A stretch of DNA of 64,000 nt from JAAYZH01 sp964479695. Its GTDB lineage: Bacteria > Bacillota > Clostridia > Saccharofermentanales > Fastidiosipilaceae. The stretch is taken from the NCBI GenBank assembly GCA_964479695.1, contig CAYZSO010000007.1, positions 56,067 to 120,066 of the forward strand, given 5' to 3'. The position numbers and the translations under genes were made by a program. The notes beneath the pieces are model-generated. The model searched no databases and had not been told where the DNA came from. It was given only the letters and a program-made list of their open reading frames with translations. Shown piece after piece: positions 33,574 through 43,433 of this stretch; position 1 is the stretch's first letter, and each line of letters opens with the position of its first letter.

Positions 33574-35876
33574 CAGCTCTCCTCCGCACCGGCGTTCTCG
33601 CTGGTGCTGTCCGGAGCCGCCTCGCCGGCGTTGTCCGGAGTCGCCCCGCCGGCATTGTCCTGATTCGCCCCGCCGGCGTTGTCCTGATTCGCCGCAGCTC
33701 CGGCGGTGCCACCGGAGCCGGCAGAACCTGAAGAAGCCTTACCGCCGCGCTTCCCGGCACCGGCTTTTTTCGCAGAGGTTTTGCGCTTATTGGTTTCACA
33801 ATCCGGGTTTCCGCAGGTTTTATAGGTTTGTCCTCTGGCTTTGCGCAGAACCATGTAGGTTCCGCAGACCGGACAAAACTCGTTGTCAACCGGCTGATAC
33901 CAACTGATGAAATCGCAATCGGGATCTTTGCCCTTCTTATCGCAGGTATAGAACAAACGGCCTTTCTTGGATTTACGCTCCACGACATTGGAACCACATT
34001 TAGGACAATGAGACCCCGTCTCAACCGTAATCGTCTCTGTGTATCGGCATTCCGGGAAACGGGAACAAGCGATGAACTTCCCGTAACGTCCCTCACGCAA
34101 AACGAGTTCCCCTTGCCCACACTCCGGGCAAACTCTGCCCAGTTTCTCGGGCTCAATCGTAATCTTCTCAATCTTTGTGTCGGCTTGTTCAATGGCCTTG
34201 TGAAAATCAGGGTAAAAGTCTTTTAAGACATCAACCCAGTCCTCTTTACCGGCTTCGACTTCGTCGAGTTTGGATTCCATATTCGCTGTAAATTTCGAAT
34301 CGACGATGTTGGCAAAATTGTCTTCCAAAAGCTCCGTGACCAGCGTTCCCAGATCCGTCGGCACCAGAGATTTCTGGTCTTTCTCCGCATAGTGCCGCTC
34401 AAGAACGGTGGAAATGGTCGGTGCATAGGTCGAAGGACGGCCAATGCCTTCTTCTTCCAGCGCTTTGATTAAGGAAGCTTCGGTATACCGAGCAGGCGGC
34501 AAAGTGAATTTCTGCTCCGGCAGGAAACGTCTGAACCGCAAGGCTTCGCCTTCGCTTAGTTCAGGCAAACGCTCTTTGTCATCATTCTTGTTGCCGGACG
34601 TGTCGTCATAGAGTTTAAGATAACCCGGGAAGACAATGGTTTCACCGTTGGCTCGGAAGATATGGCTGCCGTTCTGGACATCAAGCGAAACCGTATCGAT
34701 CAGAGCCGGAGCCATCTGTGAGGCTAAGAAGCGTTTCCAAATCAAGTCATAGAGACGAAATTGTTCATTCGTCAGTGAATGACGCACTTGCTCCGGAGCA
34801 AGATCGAAGTGGGCCGGACGGATGGCCTCATGCGCATCTTGGGCAGCACTCTTGTTCTTGAAGTAGCGGGCTTTGGCCGGAAGATAAGCCTCGCCGAACT
34901 CCGAACTGATCCTGGAACGCGCTTCTGTCAGGGCATCTTCGGAAATACGTACCGAGTCGGTTCGAATATAGGTGACGAGCGAAATCTGCCCTTGCCCCGC
35001 GATCGTAACCCCCTCATAGAGCTGCTGAGCAATCTGCATGGTTCTGCGCGAAGTATAGCCCATACGCCGCGACGCATCCTGCTGAAGGGTACTCGTTGTG
35101 TAAGGCGGATAGGGTTGCTTCCTCCGCTGACCCTTCTTCAACTTGTAGACTTGGTACGCATCATTATTCAGGTCTTGTTGAATGGCGTCGGCCTCAGCCT
35201 GAGACCTGACATCCACCTTCTTGACCTTGTCATTTTGAAGTTCACCATGGTACTTCACACGGAACTCAAGGGTCTCTTCCAACTTGCTCAGAAAAGCATA
35301 GAGATTCCAATATTCTTCCGGAATAAACGCGTCAATTTCGCGTTCGCGGTCGACAAGCATTTTTGTAGCTACGGATTGGACTCTGCCGGCGGAAAGACCT
35401 TTGCGGATCTTCTTCCAGAGCAGAGGGCTCAATTCGTAACCCACCAAGCGATCCAAAACTCTTCTGGCTTGCTGAGCATCGACCAGATCCATGTCAATCG
35501 GCCTGGGATGTTTGACCGCTTCCTTAACTGCCTTGTCCGTAATTTCATTAAAAGTAATTCGGCAAGGGGTCGAGGGATCGATTTTTAAAATCGTCGACAA
35601 ATGCCAGGCAATAGCCTCCCCTTCGCGGTCCGGGTCCGTTGCGAGCAAGACCTCATCGGCTTCAGCCGCTTGCTTCTTGAGGTCGCGGATGACCTGGTCT
35701 TTACCCTTCATATTAATGTAACGAGGTTTGAAGTCGTTATTCACATCCACGCCAAGGGTTGAGGACGGGAGGTCACGGATATGACCCACGGATGCTGCGA
35801 TTCGATATTCTTTACCCAAATAACGGCCAATGGTCTTGGCCTTAGATGGGGATTCTACGATTACTAATTTTGTCAT
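33573..35876 (-). CDS. topA: DNA topoisomerase I
   Basis: A 767-residue type IA topoisomerase: TOPRIM start KLVIVESPSKAKTIGRYLG, ATDPDREGEAIAWHL, and the catalytic tyrosine in VTYIRTDSVRIS. Three C-terminal zinc fingers follow (CPECGQGE, CPKCGSNV, CPVCGTYM with partner Cys pairs). It relaxes negative supercoils. The last 75 or so residues are Lys/Gly/Ala-rich and then repeats of NQDNAGGA/TPDNAGEA, an added low-complexity tail coded by tandem repeats near 33590-33720. Confidence 0.97.
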   Translation of the reverse strand: MTKLVIVESPSKAKTIGRYLGKEYRIAASVGHIRDLPSSTLGVDVNNDFKPRYINMKGKDQVIRDLKKQAAEADEVLLATDPDREGEAIAWHLSTILKIDPSTPCRITFNEITDKAVKEAVKHPRPIDMDLVDAQQARRVLDRLVGYELSPLLWKKIRKGLSAGRVQSVATKMLVDREREIDAFIPEEYWNLYAFLSKLEETLEFRVKYHGELQNDKVKKVDVRSQAEADAIQQDLNNDAYQVYKLKKGQRRKQPYPPYTTSTLQQDASRRMGYTSRRTMQIAQQLYEGVTIAGQGQISLVTYIRTDSVRISEDALTEARSRISSEFGEAYLPAKARYFKNKSAAQDAHEAIRPAHFDLAPEQVRHSLTNEQFRLYDLIWKRFLASQMAPALIDTVSLDVQNGSHIFRANGETIVFPGYLKLYDDTSGNKNDDKERLPELSEGEALRFRRFLPEQKFTLPPARYTEASLIKALEEEGIGRPSTYAPTISTVLERHYAEKDQKSLVPTDLGTLVTELLEDNFANIVDSKFTANMESKLDEVEAGKEDWVDVLKDFYPDFHKAIEQADTKIEKITIEPEKLGRVCPECGQGELVLREGRYGKFIACSRFPECRYTETITVETGSHCPKCGSNVVERKSKKGRLFYTCDKKGKDPDCDFISWYQPVDNEFCPVCGTYMVLRKARGQTYKTCGNPDCETNKRKTSAKKAGAGKRGGKASSGSAGSGGTAGAAANQDNAGGANQDNAGGATPDNAGEAAPDSTSENAGAEES
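33590..33720. repeat. In-frame repeats coding the TopA tail
   Basis: Imperfect 21-24-bp units (gattcgccccgccggcgttgtcc-like) code for successive NQDNAGGA blocks next to the trmFO start. Confidence 0.75.
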
Positions 35877-35979
35877 GTACTTTCAAAACCTAATTCTTCT
35901 GTATGGCGTGTATGGCGGTTGTTAGCGGATGTGAGGCGGACGAATTCGCCGGTCTGCCTCGGTATTATATACACAGTTT

Positions 35980-37101
35980 TTAGAGACTTGTCAAAAAATA
36001 CCGGCCTTTCGTTTTGAAAACCATACCTTCTGCCTCATGGCGAGTCAAGCGGATTCGCAGATCCGTCATCTCTAAGCCGAGCATTTGGGCGAGTTCCAGT
36101 TCGCTCTTTTCTCCTTCGGCCAAAGCCTGCAGCAGCGGGTCCTTCTTCACTTGCGACGCGATCATCTGCGGCAGACTGTCGATTCCGAAGTTCACCAGAA
36201 TGTCTCCATAATCTAACACAGGCGTCGCTCCATCTCTGAGCAGCCGATTACAGCCTGCCGAAGACGGTTGAAAAACGGATCCGGGCAGAACCAACACATC
36301 TCGGCCTTGGTTCGCGGCAAACTCTGCCGTAATCAAGGCGCCGCTCTTCTGGCCGGCTTCAACGATAAATAGTGCTTCCGCCAAACCACTGATCAGGCGA
36401 TTTCTTGCCGAGAAATAACTCTTCAGCGGAGGCACACCCGGAGCATGTTCCGAGATCAGTAAGCCTCTCTCGGCAATCTCTTCTTGGAGACGCCTATGCT
36501 CCGGCGGGTAACAAGTATCCAGTCCGTAGGCTAAACACGCAACAGTGAACCCATCATTTTCCAGGGTGAGTTCATGTGCCTTCGAGTCGCACCCTCTGGC
36601 CATTCCGCTGATGATCGCCGTATTCTGGCGAATCACAGGAGGAAGCGCTTGCTCTAAGAAACGCATGCCATAAGCGGTCATTTTACGGCTGCCGACTACA
36701 GCCAAGTAATGATCTGCTTGTGCGTACGCTTCCCAATTGCCGCGGCAGAACAAGACAATCGGTGCATCCCTGCAGGCGGCCAGTAATTCGGGATACTCCT
36801 CTTCTGTCATGAGAAAAACATCGATTCCCAGACTATCACAGGCGTCAAGATTCTTTTGTGCCCTAGCTAAGCGTTCTTCCCAACTGGCCTGAACCCTGAA
36901 GCTAATCTCCCCGATTTTCGGTTCCGCGCTCCCGTAAACCTGAAGGAAGTCTTCGTAAATTGCCGGTTCCAGCGGCAGCAAGGCGAGCCCTCTTTCCAGC
37001 AAACGGATGAGCAGCCCTCGGGGCAAGACGCCGGACCTTCGCAGCTCATAGAGAAATAGCTTGGTCAATGGTTCAATGGAGTAATTTAGTTCTTCTGTCA
37101 T
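35980..37101 (-). CDS. dprA: DNA-processing protein DprA
   Basis: ATG 37101 with GAGAGAGGAAAA upstream gives 373 residues. The Rossmann-like core is clear: AVVGSRKMTAYG, ISGMARGCDSKAHE, YGLDTCYPPEH, SEHAPGVPP, RNRLISGLAEALFIVEAGQKSGA. A C-terminal winged-helix-like part ends the protein. DprA loads RecA on incoming single-stranded DNA. The start lies inside the comM 3' end (29-base overlap), so the two are translated together; topA follows. Confidence 0.95.
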   Translation of the reverse strand: MTEELNYSIEPLTKLFLYELRRSGVLPRGLLIRLLERGLALLPLEPAIYEDFLQVYGSAEPKIGEISFRVQASWEERLARAQKNLDACDSLGIDVFLMTEEEYPELLAACRDAPIVLFCRGNWEAYAQADHYLAVVGSRKMTAYGMRFLEQALPPVIRQNTAIISGMARGCDSKAHELTLENDGFTVACLAYGLDTCYPPEHRRLQEEIAERGLLISEHAPGVPPLKSYFSARNRLISGLAEALFIVEAGQKSGALITAEFAANQGRDVLVLPGSVFQPSSAGCNRLLRDGATPVLDYGDILVNFGIDSLPQMIASQVKKDPLLQALAEGEKSELELAQMLGLEMTDLRIRLTRHEAEGMVFKTKGRYFLTSL

Positions 37102-38647
37102 TTTTCCTCTCTCCGGCAGCAAGGCGGTTCTTATAGGAAAACGCCTCGATCACGTGATCTGTGGTCACTTCCGTGACATCGGCTAAATCGGCCAAGGTTC
37201 GGCTCACCCTCAGCAGCTTCTGGTAACTTCGAATGGACAGTTTGAGTTGATCCGCGAGTGTTTCAGCCTTCTGCAAGACCTTGCGGCTGATGCCAAAAGA
37301 CTCATTGATTTCGGACGTAGGAAGCCAGCCATTAAGGCGCAGCAGGTCCCTACTCCCCTTACCTTGTCGCTCATATTGCCTCTCTCTGGCCAAACGTACT
37401 TGTTCCCGATACTTCTGCGGATTAACTTCCAATGGATCTAAGGTTCGGTTTAATTCTTCGCTGGGAAGCCTCAGCATTTCAACATATAAGTCAATCCGGT
37501 CATAGAAGGGGTTTCTGAATTTGTCCCGATACTGCTTAATCTGTCCATCCGAACAAGTGCAGACCTGCTCCTTCTCAAAAAACTGGCCACATTTACACCC
37601 ATTCGCGGCGGCAATCAGGATAAACCGAGCCGGGAGCGTCACAACTTGCCCGGACTGGTGCAGCTTCACCTGATGGTCTTCTATGGGTTGTCTCAGTTGA
37701 TTAATCTTCGCCGCGGTAAACTCACTCATCTCGTCGAGGAAGAGGATCCCCTGATCGGCAAGGCTTACTTCCCCTAAACTGTATTTCGTCCCACCGCCCA
37801 GAAGTGCCTGCGCGGATACCGAAAAATGCGGTGCCCGAAACCCCGCTCTTGCGTCCGGCTGTTCCGGTACCGCAACTTTCGCCGCCGAGTACTGCAAGGC
37901 CAGTTGGTATTGCTCTTCGCGTGAGAGATCCGGCAGTAAATAATGAGAGGCTCTGGCCAAAGTCGTCTTCCCGCAACCGGGAGCTCCCAGCATCAGAAGG
38001 TGGTGTGCTCCGGCTACGGCTAAGAGGCAAGCGCGCCAGGCGGATTGCTGCAGGTAGATCGGTAAGAGCATTTCTTCCGGTATGGTTTCGACGTGTGGGA
38101 TCAGTCGCAAATCTTCATGAAGACAAGAATTTTCCGTAAATCCATTCTTCAAGAGAGAAACCAGAGAACGTAGATCTTCAGCATAGAGTCCGCCCTCCCA
38201 ATGCCGCTTGATCTCAGGCTCACTCTCTGCCGGATGAATCATGATCTGGGAAGGATCCTCATTTCTGAGTCCATCCGCAAGACATAACGCTCCCGGCGCA
38301 CTCTTCAGCTTCCCGGTAAGCGAGAGTTCTCCCCAGGCAGCCAACTGCAAATGCTCCGGCAATTGGCCTGTTGCCTGAAGAATACCCAGAGCGATGGGCA
38401 AATCAAACGTGGACCCCTTCTTACTGAGCCAGGCCGGGCTCAAATTGATTGTGATCCGCTGATCCGGCCAACGGAAACCCGAATTCTTACAAGCTGCCTT
38501 CACACGTTGCGCCGATTCACGCACAGCCGAATCGCCCAAGCCGACCACACTATAATAAGGTAGACCATTGCTGATGTTTACTTCCACACCGATCGGTAAC
38601 GCCGCCGCGCCGTGCAAACTACTGCTCCTGACCATGCTACTTCTCAT
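37073..38647 (-). CDS. comM: ComM/YifB-type Mg-chelatase-like AAA ATPase
   Basis: ATG 38647 has GGAGGTGAAGGAA directly upstream and gives 525 residues; the longer in-frame ORF lacks such a site. Lon-like N-terminal domain (VEVNISNGLPYYSVVGL, DLPIALGIL), Walker A GAPGCGKTTLA, Walker B GILFLDEMSEF, the RPIEDHQV sensor region and the C-terminal helical part (RSYQKLLRVSRTLADL). ComM is a helicase that helps branch migration during natural transformation. It is followed by dprA. Confidence 0.95.
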   Translation of the reverse strand: MRSSMVRSSSLHGAAALPIGVEVNISNGLPYYSVVGLGDSAVRESAQRVKAACKNSGFRWPDQRITINLSPAWLSKKGSTFDLPIALGILQATGQLPEHLQLAAWGELSLTGKLKSAPGALCLADGLRNEDPSQIMIHPAESEPEIKRHWEGGLYAEDLRSLVSLLKNGFTENSCLHEDLRLIPHVETIPEEMLLPIYLQQSAWRACLLAVAGAHHLLMLGAPGCGKTTLARASHYLLPDLSREEQYQLALQYSAAKVAVPEQPDARAGFRAPHFSVSAQALLGGGTKYSLGEVSLADQGILFLDEMSEFTAAKINQLRQPIEDHQVKLHQSGQVVTLPARFILIAAANGCKCGQFFEKEQVCTCSDGQIKQYRDKFRNPFYDRIDLYVEMLRLPSEELNRTLDPLEVNPQKYREQVRLARERQYERQGKGSRDLLRLNGWLPTSEINESFGISRKVLQKAETLADQLKLSIRSYQKLLRVSRTLADLADVTEVTTDHVIEAFSYKNRLAAGERKNDRRTKLLH

Positions 38648-38800
38648 TTCCTTCACCTCCGAGAAGAAGCTTACAGGATTGAACGACCCGGCGGGAGTCA
38701 AAAATTCTGACAAATTCCGACAAAACGTAAGAAATGTGATACGATTTCCCGGTAAGAAATGGCCGCCACCGGATCAAACCGGCAAGGCTCGGAGGAAGAC

Positions 38801-39895
38801 ATGAAATTAGGTATCGTCGGCTTGCCCAATGTAGGCAAGAGTACGCTGTTTAACGCTATTACTCAGGCAGGAGCCTTGAGCGCGAATTATCCTTTCGCAA
38901 CCATCGAACCCAATGTCGGCATTGTCGCCGTACCGGACGAGCGTCTAGAACGCCTGGCTGATCTCTATCATCCCAAGAAGAAAACGCCGGCGATGGTTGA
39001 GTTCGTCGACATCGCAGGTCTTGTCAAAGGCGCAAGTCAAGGTGAAGGATTAGGCAACCAGTTTCTGGCGAACATCCGTGAGACAGATGCAATTATTGAA
39101 GTCGTTCGTTGTTTCGAAGGAACCGAAATTATCCATGTTGACGGATCAACCGATGCCGCCCGTGATATGGAAGTGATAGACACGGAACTGATCTTGGCGG
39201 ATCTCGAGTGGATCGCGAAGCGGATTGACAAGACGCGCAAGGCTGCCAAGAGCGGAGACAAAGACAAGAAAGCAGAACTCGCGTTTCTGGAGAAAGTAGA
39301 AGCCCATATGGCGGAAGGTTGGCCCGCGCGCACGTTCACAGTTGAGGAAGACGAAAAGGAATTCACACATGATTTGAGTTTACTCTCCGCCAAGCCCATC
39401 CTTTATGTGGCCAATGTCGCCGAAGACGATGTTTCCAAGCCCGAGCAGAATCCACATGTCCAAAAAGTCGCAGCCAAAGCCGCCGCGGAAGGCGCTGTTT
39501 ATGTACCCATCAGTGCCAGAATCGAAGAAGAGATTACCGGTTTAGAACCCGAAGAGCGGGACATGTTCCTAGAGGAACTGGGACTTACAGAATCCGGCCT
39601 CGACCGTATTGTGAAGGCCTCCTACGAACTCTTAGGCCAAATCTCTTTCCTCACGGCAGGCGAAGACGAATGTCGGGCATGGACGATCACCCGAGGAATG
39701 AAAGCCCCTCAGGCTGCCGGCAAAATCCACAGCGATTTCGAGCGAGGCTTCATCCGCGCGGAAGTTGTTCCCGTGAACACACTCCTGGAATTGGGCTCCA
39801 TAGCCGCCTGCAAAGAGAAGGGGTTGGTGCGTTCTGAAGGGAAAGAGTATGTGGTAAAAGACGGGGATGTAATCTTATTCCGCTTTAATGTTTAG
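38801..39895 (+). CDS. ychF: Redox-regulated ribosome-binding ATPase YchF
   Basis: ATG 38801 follows CGGAGGAAGAC; the ORF could extend upstream but the family starts MKLGIVGLPNVGKSTLFNAI. The 364-residue Obg-family protein has G1 GLPNVGKS, G3 DIAGLVKGAS, the NVAE-type G4 variant (YVANVAEDD) that favours ATP, a coiled coil and a C-terminal TGS domain. Its last 21 bases overlap the convergent coaE gene. Confidence 0.97.
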   Translation: MKLGIVGLPNVGKSTLFNAITQAGALSANYPFATIEPNVGIVAVPDERLERLADLYHPKKKTPAMVEFVDIAGLVKGASQGEGLGNQFLANIRETDAIIEVVRCFEGTEIIHVDGSTDAARDMEVIDTELILADLEWIAKRIDKTRKAAKSGDKDKKAELAFLEKVEAHMAEGWPARTFTVEEDEKEFTHDLSLLSAKPILYVANVAEDDVSKPEQNPHVQKVAAKAAAEGAVYVPISARIEEEITGLEPEERDMFLEELGLTESGLDRIVKASYELLGQISFLTAGEDECRAWTITRGMKAPQAAGKIHSDFERGFIRAEVVPVNTLLELGSIAACKEKGLVRSEGKEYVVKDGDVILFRFNV

Positions 39896-40639
39896 ATCCG
39901 GCTCATCAGCGTCAACCGGCGCATCAGCGTCAGCGTCAACCGGCGCATCAGCGTCAGCGTCAACCGGCGCGTCAGCGTCAGCCTCAACCGGCGCATCAGC
40001 AGCTTCCTGAACAGCATAGAGCTGTCCCGTTTTCAGCGGAATACCGCGGCCGATTAACTCTCTGCGGATGAGCTCATCCAGTTGTGCCTCCAATTCCGCG
40101 ATACTGCCGTTATTCATAATCAGTTCCGTGCCGAGCGCCTGATATTCCGCCATGGTCATCTGTATGCTCATGCGCTGCCTGGCCTCCGCTTCAGACATGC
40201 CGCGGGCTTCCAAGCGTTCAACACGAACATCCTCGTCCGCCCAAATAATCCAGATCTGATCACAAGCATCCAAGAAGCCCTCTTTCACAGGGACAGGCAC
40301 ATCAAGTACGAGGGCTTTGGTCTTGGCTTTGGCCAACTTCAGTCGGCGCCTAGTCATTTCCGCCATCACATGTTTATGCACAATCAGACTCAATTGATCC
40401 AATTTCGTACGGTCGTGAAACACCAGATTCGCCATTGCTTGGCGATCGAGTGAGCCATCTTCACGGACATAAACCGCTCCAAATTGTTCAATAATCTCCG
40501 GAATGGCCACACCGCCTCTGGCTGTCACCTCATGCGAAATCACATCCGCATCCAAAAGCTCCATACCATGCGCCTGCAATATAGCCGCGGCTGTACTCTT
40601 CCCACAGCCGATCCCGCCACTAATCCCCAGAACAAACAT
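39875..40639 (-). CDS. coaE: Dephospho-CoA kinase with an Asp/Ala-rich tail
   Basis: The kinase core has the P-loop GISGGIGCGKSTAA, the DADVISHEV motif, and LDVPVPVKEGFLDACDQIWII, complete by about residue 210. It phosphorylates dephospho-CoA in the last step of CoA synthesis. The last 40 or so residues are DADAPVDA repeats from three 24-bp DNA units, ending in the 3' part of the convergent ychF gene. It follows polA on the same strand with 8 bases between them. Confidence 0.95.
   Translation of the reverse strand: MFVLGISGGIGCGKSTAAAILQAHGMELLDADVISHEVTARGGVAIPEIIEQFGAVYVREDGSLDRQAMANLVFHDRTKLDQLSLIVHKHVMAEMTRRRLKLAKAKTKALVLDVPVPVKEGFLDACDQIWIIWADEDVRVERLEARGMSEAEARQRMSIQMTMAEYQALGTELIMNNGSIAELEAQLDELIRRELIGRGIPLKTGQLYAVQEAADAPVEADADAPVDADADAPVDADADAPVDADEPDLNIKAE
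39904..39992. repeat. 24-bp tandem repeat coding the CoaE tail
   Basis: Three units at 39921-39944, 39945-39968 and 39969-39992 (GCATCAGCGTCAGCGTCAAC plus CGGC), with a partial unit before them. Each codes for eight residues. Confidence 0.93.
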
Positions 40640-40647
40640 CTCCTACC

Positions 40648-43284
40648 TCACTTGCACTCGAACCAGTTTGGCCCTTGACCTACCTCAACTTTGAGCGGTA
40701 TAGGCAAGTCAGCAGCTTTTTCCATCGCCTCTTGCAGGATCTTCGCTGCCTCTTCCGCATGGTCCTCACGCACTTCGAGGAGGAGTTCATCGTGTACTTG
40801 GAGGAGAATGTTTGCATCAAGTTCTGCTTCGGCCAAAGCCGCCTCCGTTCTGAGCATCGCAATCTTCATCACATCCGCGGCCGTTCCTTGCACAGGTGCG
40901 TTCATGGCAGCCCGTTCACCGAATTTCCGCACATTGGCGTTCTTGGACTTCAATTCCTCAATATAGCGTCTGCGTCCGAAGTAGGTCTCCACATAGCCAT
41001 GCTGATGACCGAACTCAACCAAGCTGTCCATATAAGGCTTCACAGCCGGATATTGCCGGTGGTAGCCATCAATGTACTCAGAAGCCTCCTTACGGCTGAT
41101 CTTGAGATCTTGAGCCAAACCGAAATCTGAAATGCCGTAGATAATACTGAAATTGACGGTTTTGGCCGCCGCACGCTGCTCCTTCGTCACCTCCTTCTCA
41201 TCAACACCGAAGATACTGGCCGCTGTTCTGACATGAATATCCTCACCATTGGCAAACGCCTCCAGAAGATTCTTATCCTTCGAGAGCACAGCTAACAAAC
41301 GCAGTTCGATCTGAGAATAGTCGGCATCCAGGAAGACGTAGCCGCTGTCCGCGACGAAGGCTTGGCGAATCTTCCGCCCTTCCTCCTCACGCATCGGAAT
41401 ATTCTGCAAGTTTGGGTCGGAAGAACTGAGTCTGCCGGTCGTGGTCAATGTCTGATGGTAAGTTGTATGGATGCGGCCATCCTCTTGAATTTCTTTCAGC
41501 AAACCTTGAATGAAGGTCGAATCCAGTTTCGAAATGCGACGGTAATCCAGAACTTTTTCAACAATAGGATAGAATGGTGCTAACTTTTCCAATTCCGAAG
41601 CGGCTGTTGAATAAGCACCGGTCGAAGTTTTCTTGCCGGAGGCAATACCCATCTCTTGATAGAGCACATCACCTAGTTGTTTGGGAGAATTAATATTGAA
41701 ACTGTGACCGGCAAGTTCATAGATCTCTTGTTCCAATTCCTGCCCACGAGCGTTGAAATCCCGGCCCATTTTGCGGAGGAGTTCGCCGTCGACTTTCACG
41801 CCGCGTTTCTCCATCCCCGCCAGAACCGAAATTAAAGGGATTTCCATGTCCCGCATCAGGTCTGTCAACTCGCGTGCGGCTACTCTCTCCTGTAAAATCT
41901 CGACCATCACAAGCTGAGCCGACGCCTCATGGACCCCTCTTGTAAGGTCGTCTTCACCTGGCTCCACGCCGGCAAGAGGCTTCTCAGTCAATACTTGGTA
42001 AATCTCAGCAAGCGTCTTGCCCTCGACCGTAATATCAACAAGATAGGCCGCGACCGACAAGTCAAAGATCTCGGTTTTAGGGTAGAAATTAAGCTGTTTA
42101 TAAATCGGTTTCCAGTTATACGTAGCCAGTGTGATCCCCTGATCCTGAAGATTCTTTAGATAGTCTCTGATGACCTCTGTCCCTGCCTCCGGAAAGGCAT
42201 AGACAAGCTCACTACCAGCGTCCGTTGCCAGAAGTAAGCGCAAGCGATTGCCGTCAGACGCAGACGTAGAAACAGTCGCAGTCGCAGACATAGACGCAGG
42301 CTCAAGAAGCACCACGGAAACAAGTTTTGTCTCGGCAGGCAGAACTGTGTCTCCAAACGAAGCTTCTTTTATTTCCGCTAACTTCTGTTTCGGCTGTTCA
42401 GCTTCCTTGCTATCCTCGTCTGTCAAACCGAAGGAAGAAATCATCGTGCGGAAACCAAGACTGGTGAATTGTTCCAGTAGCCTAGGCTTATCCCATTCCT
42501 GCAAAACCAGATCATCCAGCGTCACATCAATCGGTACAGCGCAGTCAATCGTTGCAAGTACTTGACTCAAGTAGGCACTGTCCTTGCCGTCAGCCAGTTT
42601 CTTCTGCAAAGAGCCTTTAATTTCATCGAGGTTAGCATAGATATTATCAAGAGTATCATATTCTTGCAGGAGTTTGGTCGCCGTTTTCTCCCCAACACCT
42701 TTTACACCCGGAATGTTGTCGGAACTATCCCCCATGAGTGCCTTCAAATCAACCACTTGATCCGGTCTGATCCCATATTTTTCGACAATCAATTCCGGTG
42801 TAAACAGAGTCGTCTGCCCGCGATTTTGCGGATAGATCTGACTCACGTTCGCGTCAAGGAGCTGGAAATCATCACGGTCTCCGCTCAAAATGAAGACAGG
42901 CAAATCCTCTGAACTATAGCGGCTGGAGAAAGTTCCGATCAGGTCATCCGCCTCGTAACCTGAAAGTTCAACCTGATACACACGGAGCGCCTCCAGGCAG
43001 GATTTCAGGATCGGCATCTGGACAGCCAGCTCTTCCGGCATGCCTTTCCGAGTGGCCTTATAAGAATCCGATATCTCATGTCTGAATGTCTTATCCGGTG
43101 TATCGAAGGCAATGCAGATGTGACTGGGTTTATACTCATTAAAATAGCGCAGAAACATCGAGAGAAAAGTATAAACGGCACCAATCGGGGTGCCGTCGGG
43201 AGTCGTGAGACTAGCCGAAGAACCCAGGCCGAAAAAGGCTCTGTTGATGATTGAATTACCATCGATAATCATGAGAGAAGCCAT
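40648..43284 (-). CDS. polA: DNA polymerase I
   Basis: ATG 43284 with AAAGGA upstream gives MASLMIIDGNSIINRAFFG; the extra 58 codons upstream are not needed. The 878 residues have a 5'-3' exonuclease domain (GYEADDLIGT, GDRDDFQLLD, MGDSSDNIPGVKGVGEKTA), a degenerate 3'-5' exonuclease-like domain and the polymerase domain (DPNLQNIPMREEEGRKIRQ, DADYSQIELRLLAVLS, QVHDELLLEV). The usual catalytic Asp-x-Glu of the proofreading site is absent and an Ala/Ser/Thr-rich insertion (about 338-355) sits there instead. It fills gaps and removes RNA primers. Confidence 0.96.
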   Translation of the reverse strand: MASLMIIDGNSIINRAFFGLGSSASLTTPDGTPIGAVYTFLSMFLRYFNEYKPSHICIAFDTPDKTFRHEISDSYKATRKGMPEELAVQMPILKSCLEALRVYQVELSGYEADDLIGTFSSRYSSEDLPVFILSGDRDDFQLLDANVSQIYPQNRGQTTLFTPELIVEKYGIRPDQVVDLKALMGDSSDNIPGVKGVGEKTATKLLQEYDTLDNIYANLDEIKGSLQKKLADGKDSAYLSQVLATIDCAVPIDVTLDDLVLQEWDKPRLLEQFTSLGFRTMISSFGLTDEDSKEAEQPKQKLAEIKEASFGDTVLPAETKLVSVVLLEPASMSATATVSTSASDGNRLRLLLATDAGSELVYAFPEAGTEVIRDYLKNLQDQGITLATYNWKPIYKQLNFYPKTEIFDLSVAAYLVDITVEGKTLAEIYQVLTEKPLAGVEPGEDDLTRGVHEASAQLVMVEILQERVAARELTDLMRDMEIPLISVLAGMEKRGVKVDGELLRKMGRDFNARGQELEQEIYELAGHSFNINSPKQLGDVLYQEMGIASGKKTSTGAYSTAASELEKLAPFYPIVEKVLDYRRISKLDSTFIQGLLKEIQEDGRIHTTYHQTLTTTGRLSSSDPNLQNIPMREEEGRKIRQAFVADSGYVFLDADYSQIELRLLAVLSKDKNLLEAFANGEDIHVRTAASIFGVDEKEVTKEQRAAAKTVNFSIIYGISDFGLAQDLKISRKEASEYIDGYHRQYPAVKPYMDSLVEFGHQHGYVETYFGRRRYIEELKSKNANVRKFGERAAMNAPVQGTAADVMKIAMLRTEAALAEAELDANILLQVHDELLLEVREDHAEEAAKILQEAMEKAADLPIPLKVEVGQGPNWFECK

Positions 43285-43433
43285 AGAAATAGTCCTTTCA
43301 GAGAAAAAATTCGCCCCACTTGAAAAGTCGGATTTCATCTCGTAAATTATAGCATACGGGTCTTTCTGCCCAGAGTGCCGAGGGCACAGAATGGAAGCCT
43401 GAGGCACAGAATAGAAGCAGGTGTAACGTGTCA

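Noticed and set aside
34779..35588. 269-codon plus-strand frame opposite topA
   Set aside because: Antisense shadow of a conserved topA; no ribosome site or family features.
35905..35960. Terminator between dprA and topA
   Set aside because: A GAGGC/GCCTC hairpin exists, but no U-run follows and the genes are probably co-transcribed.
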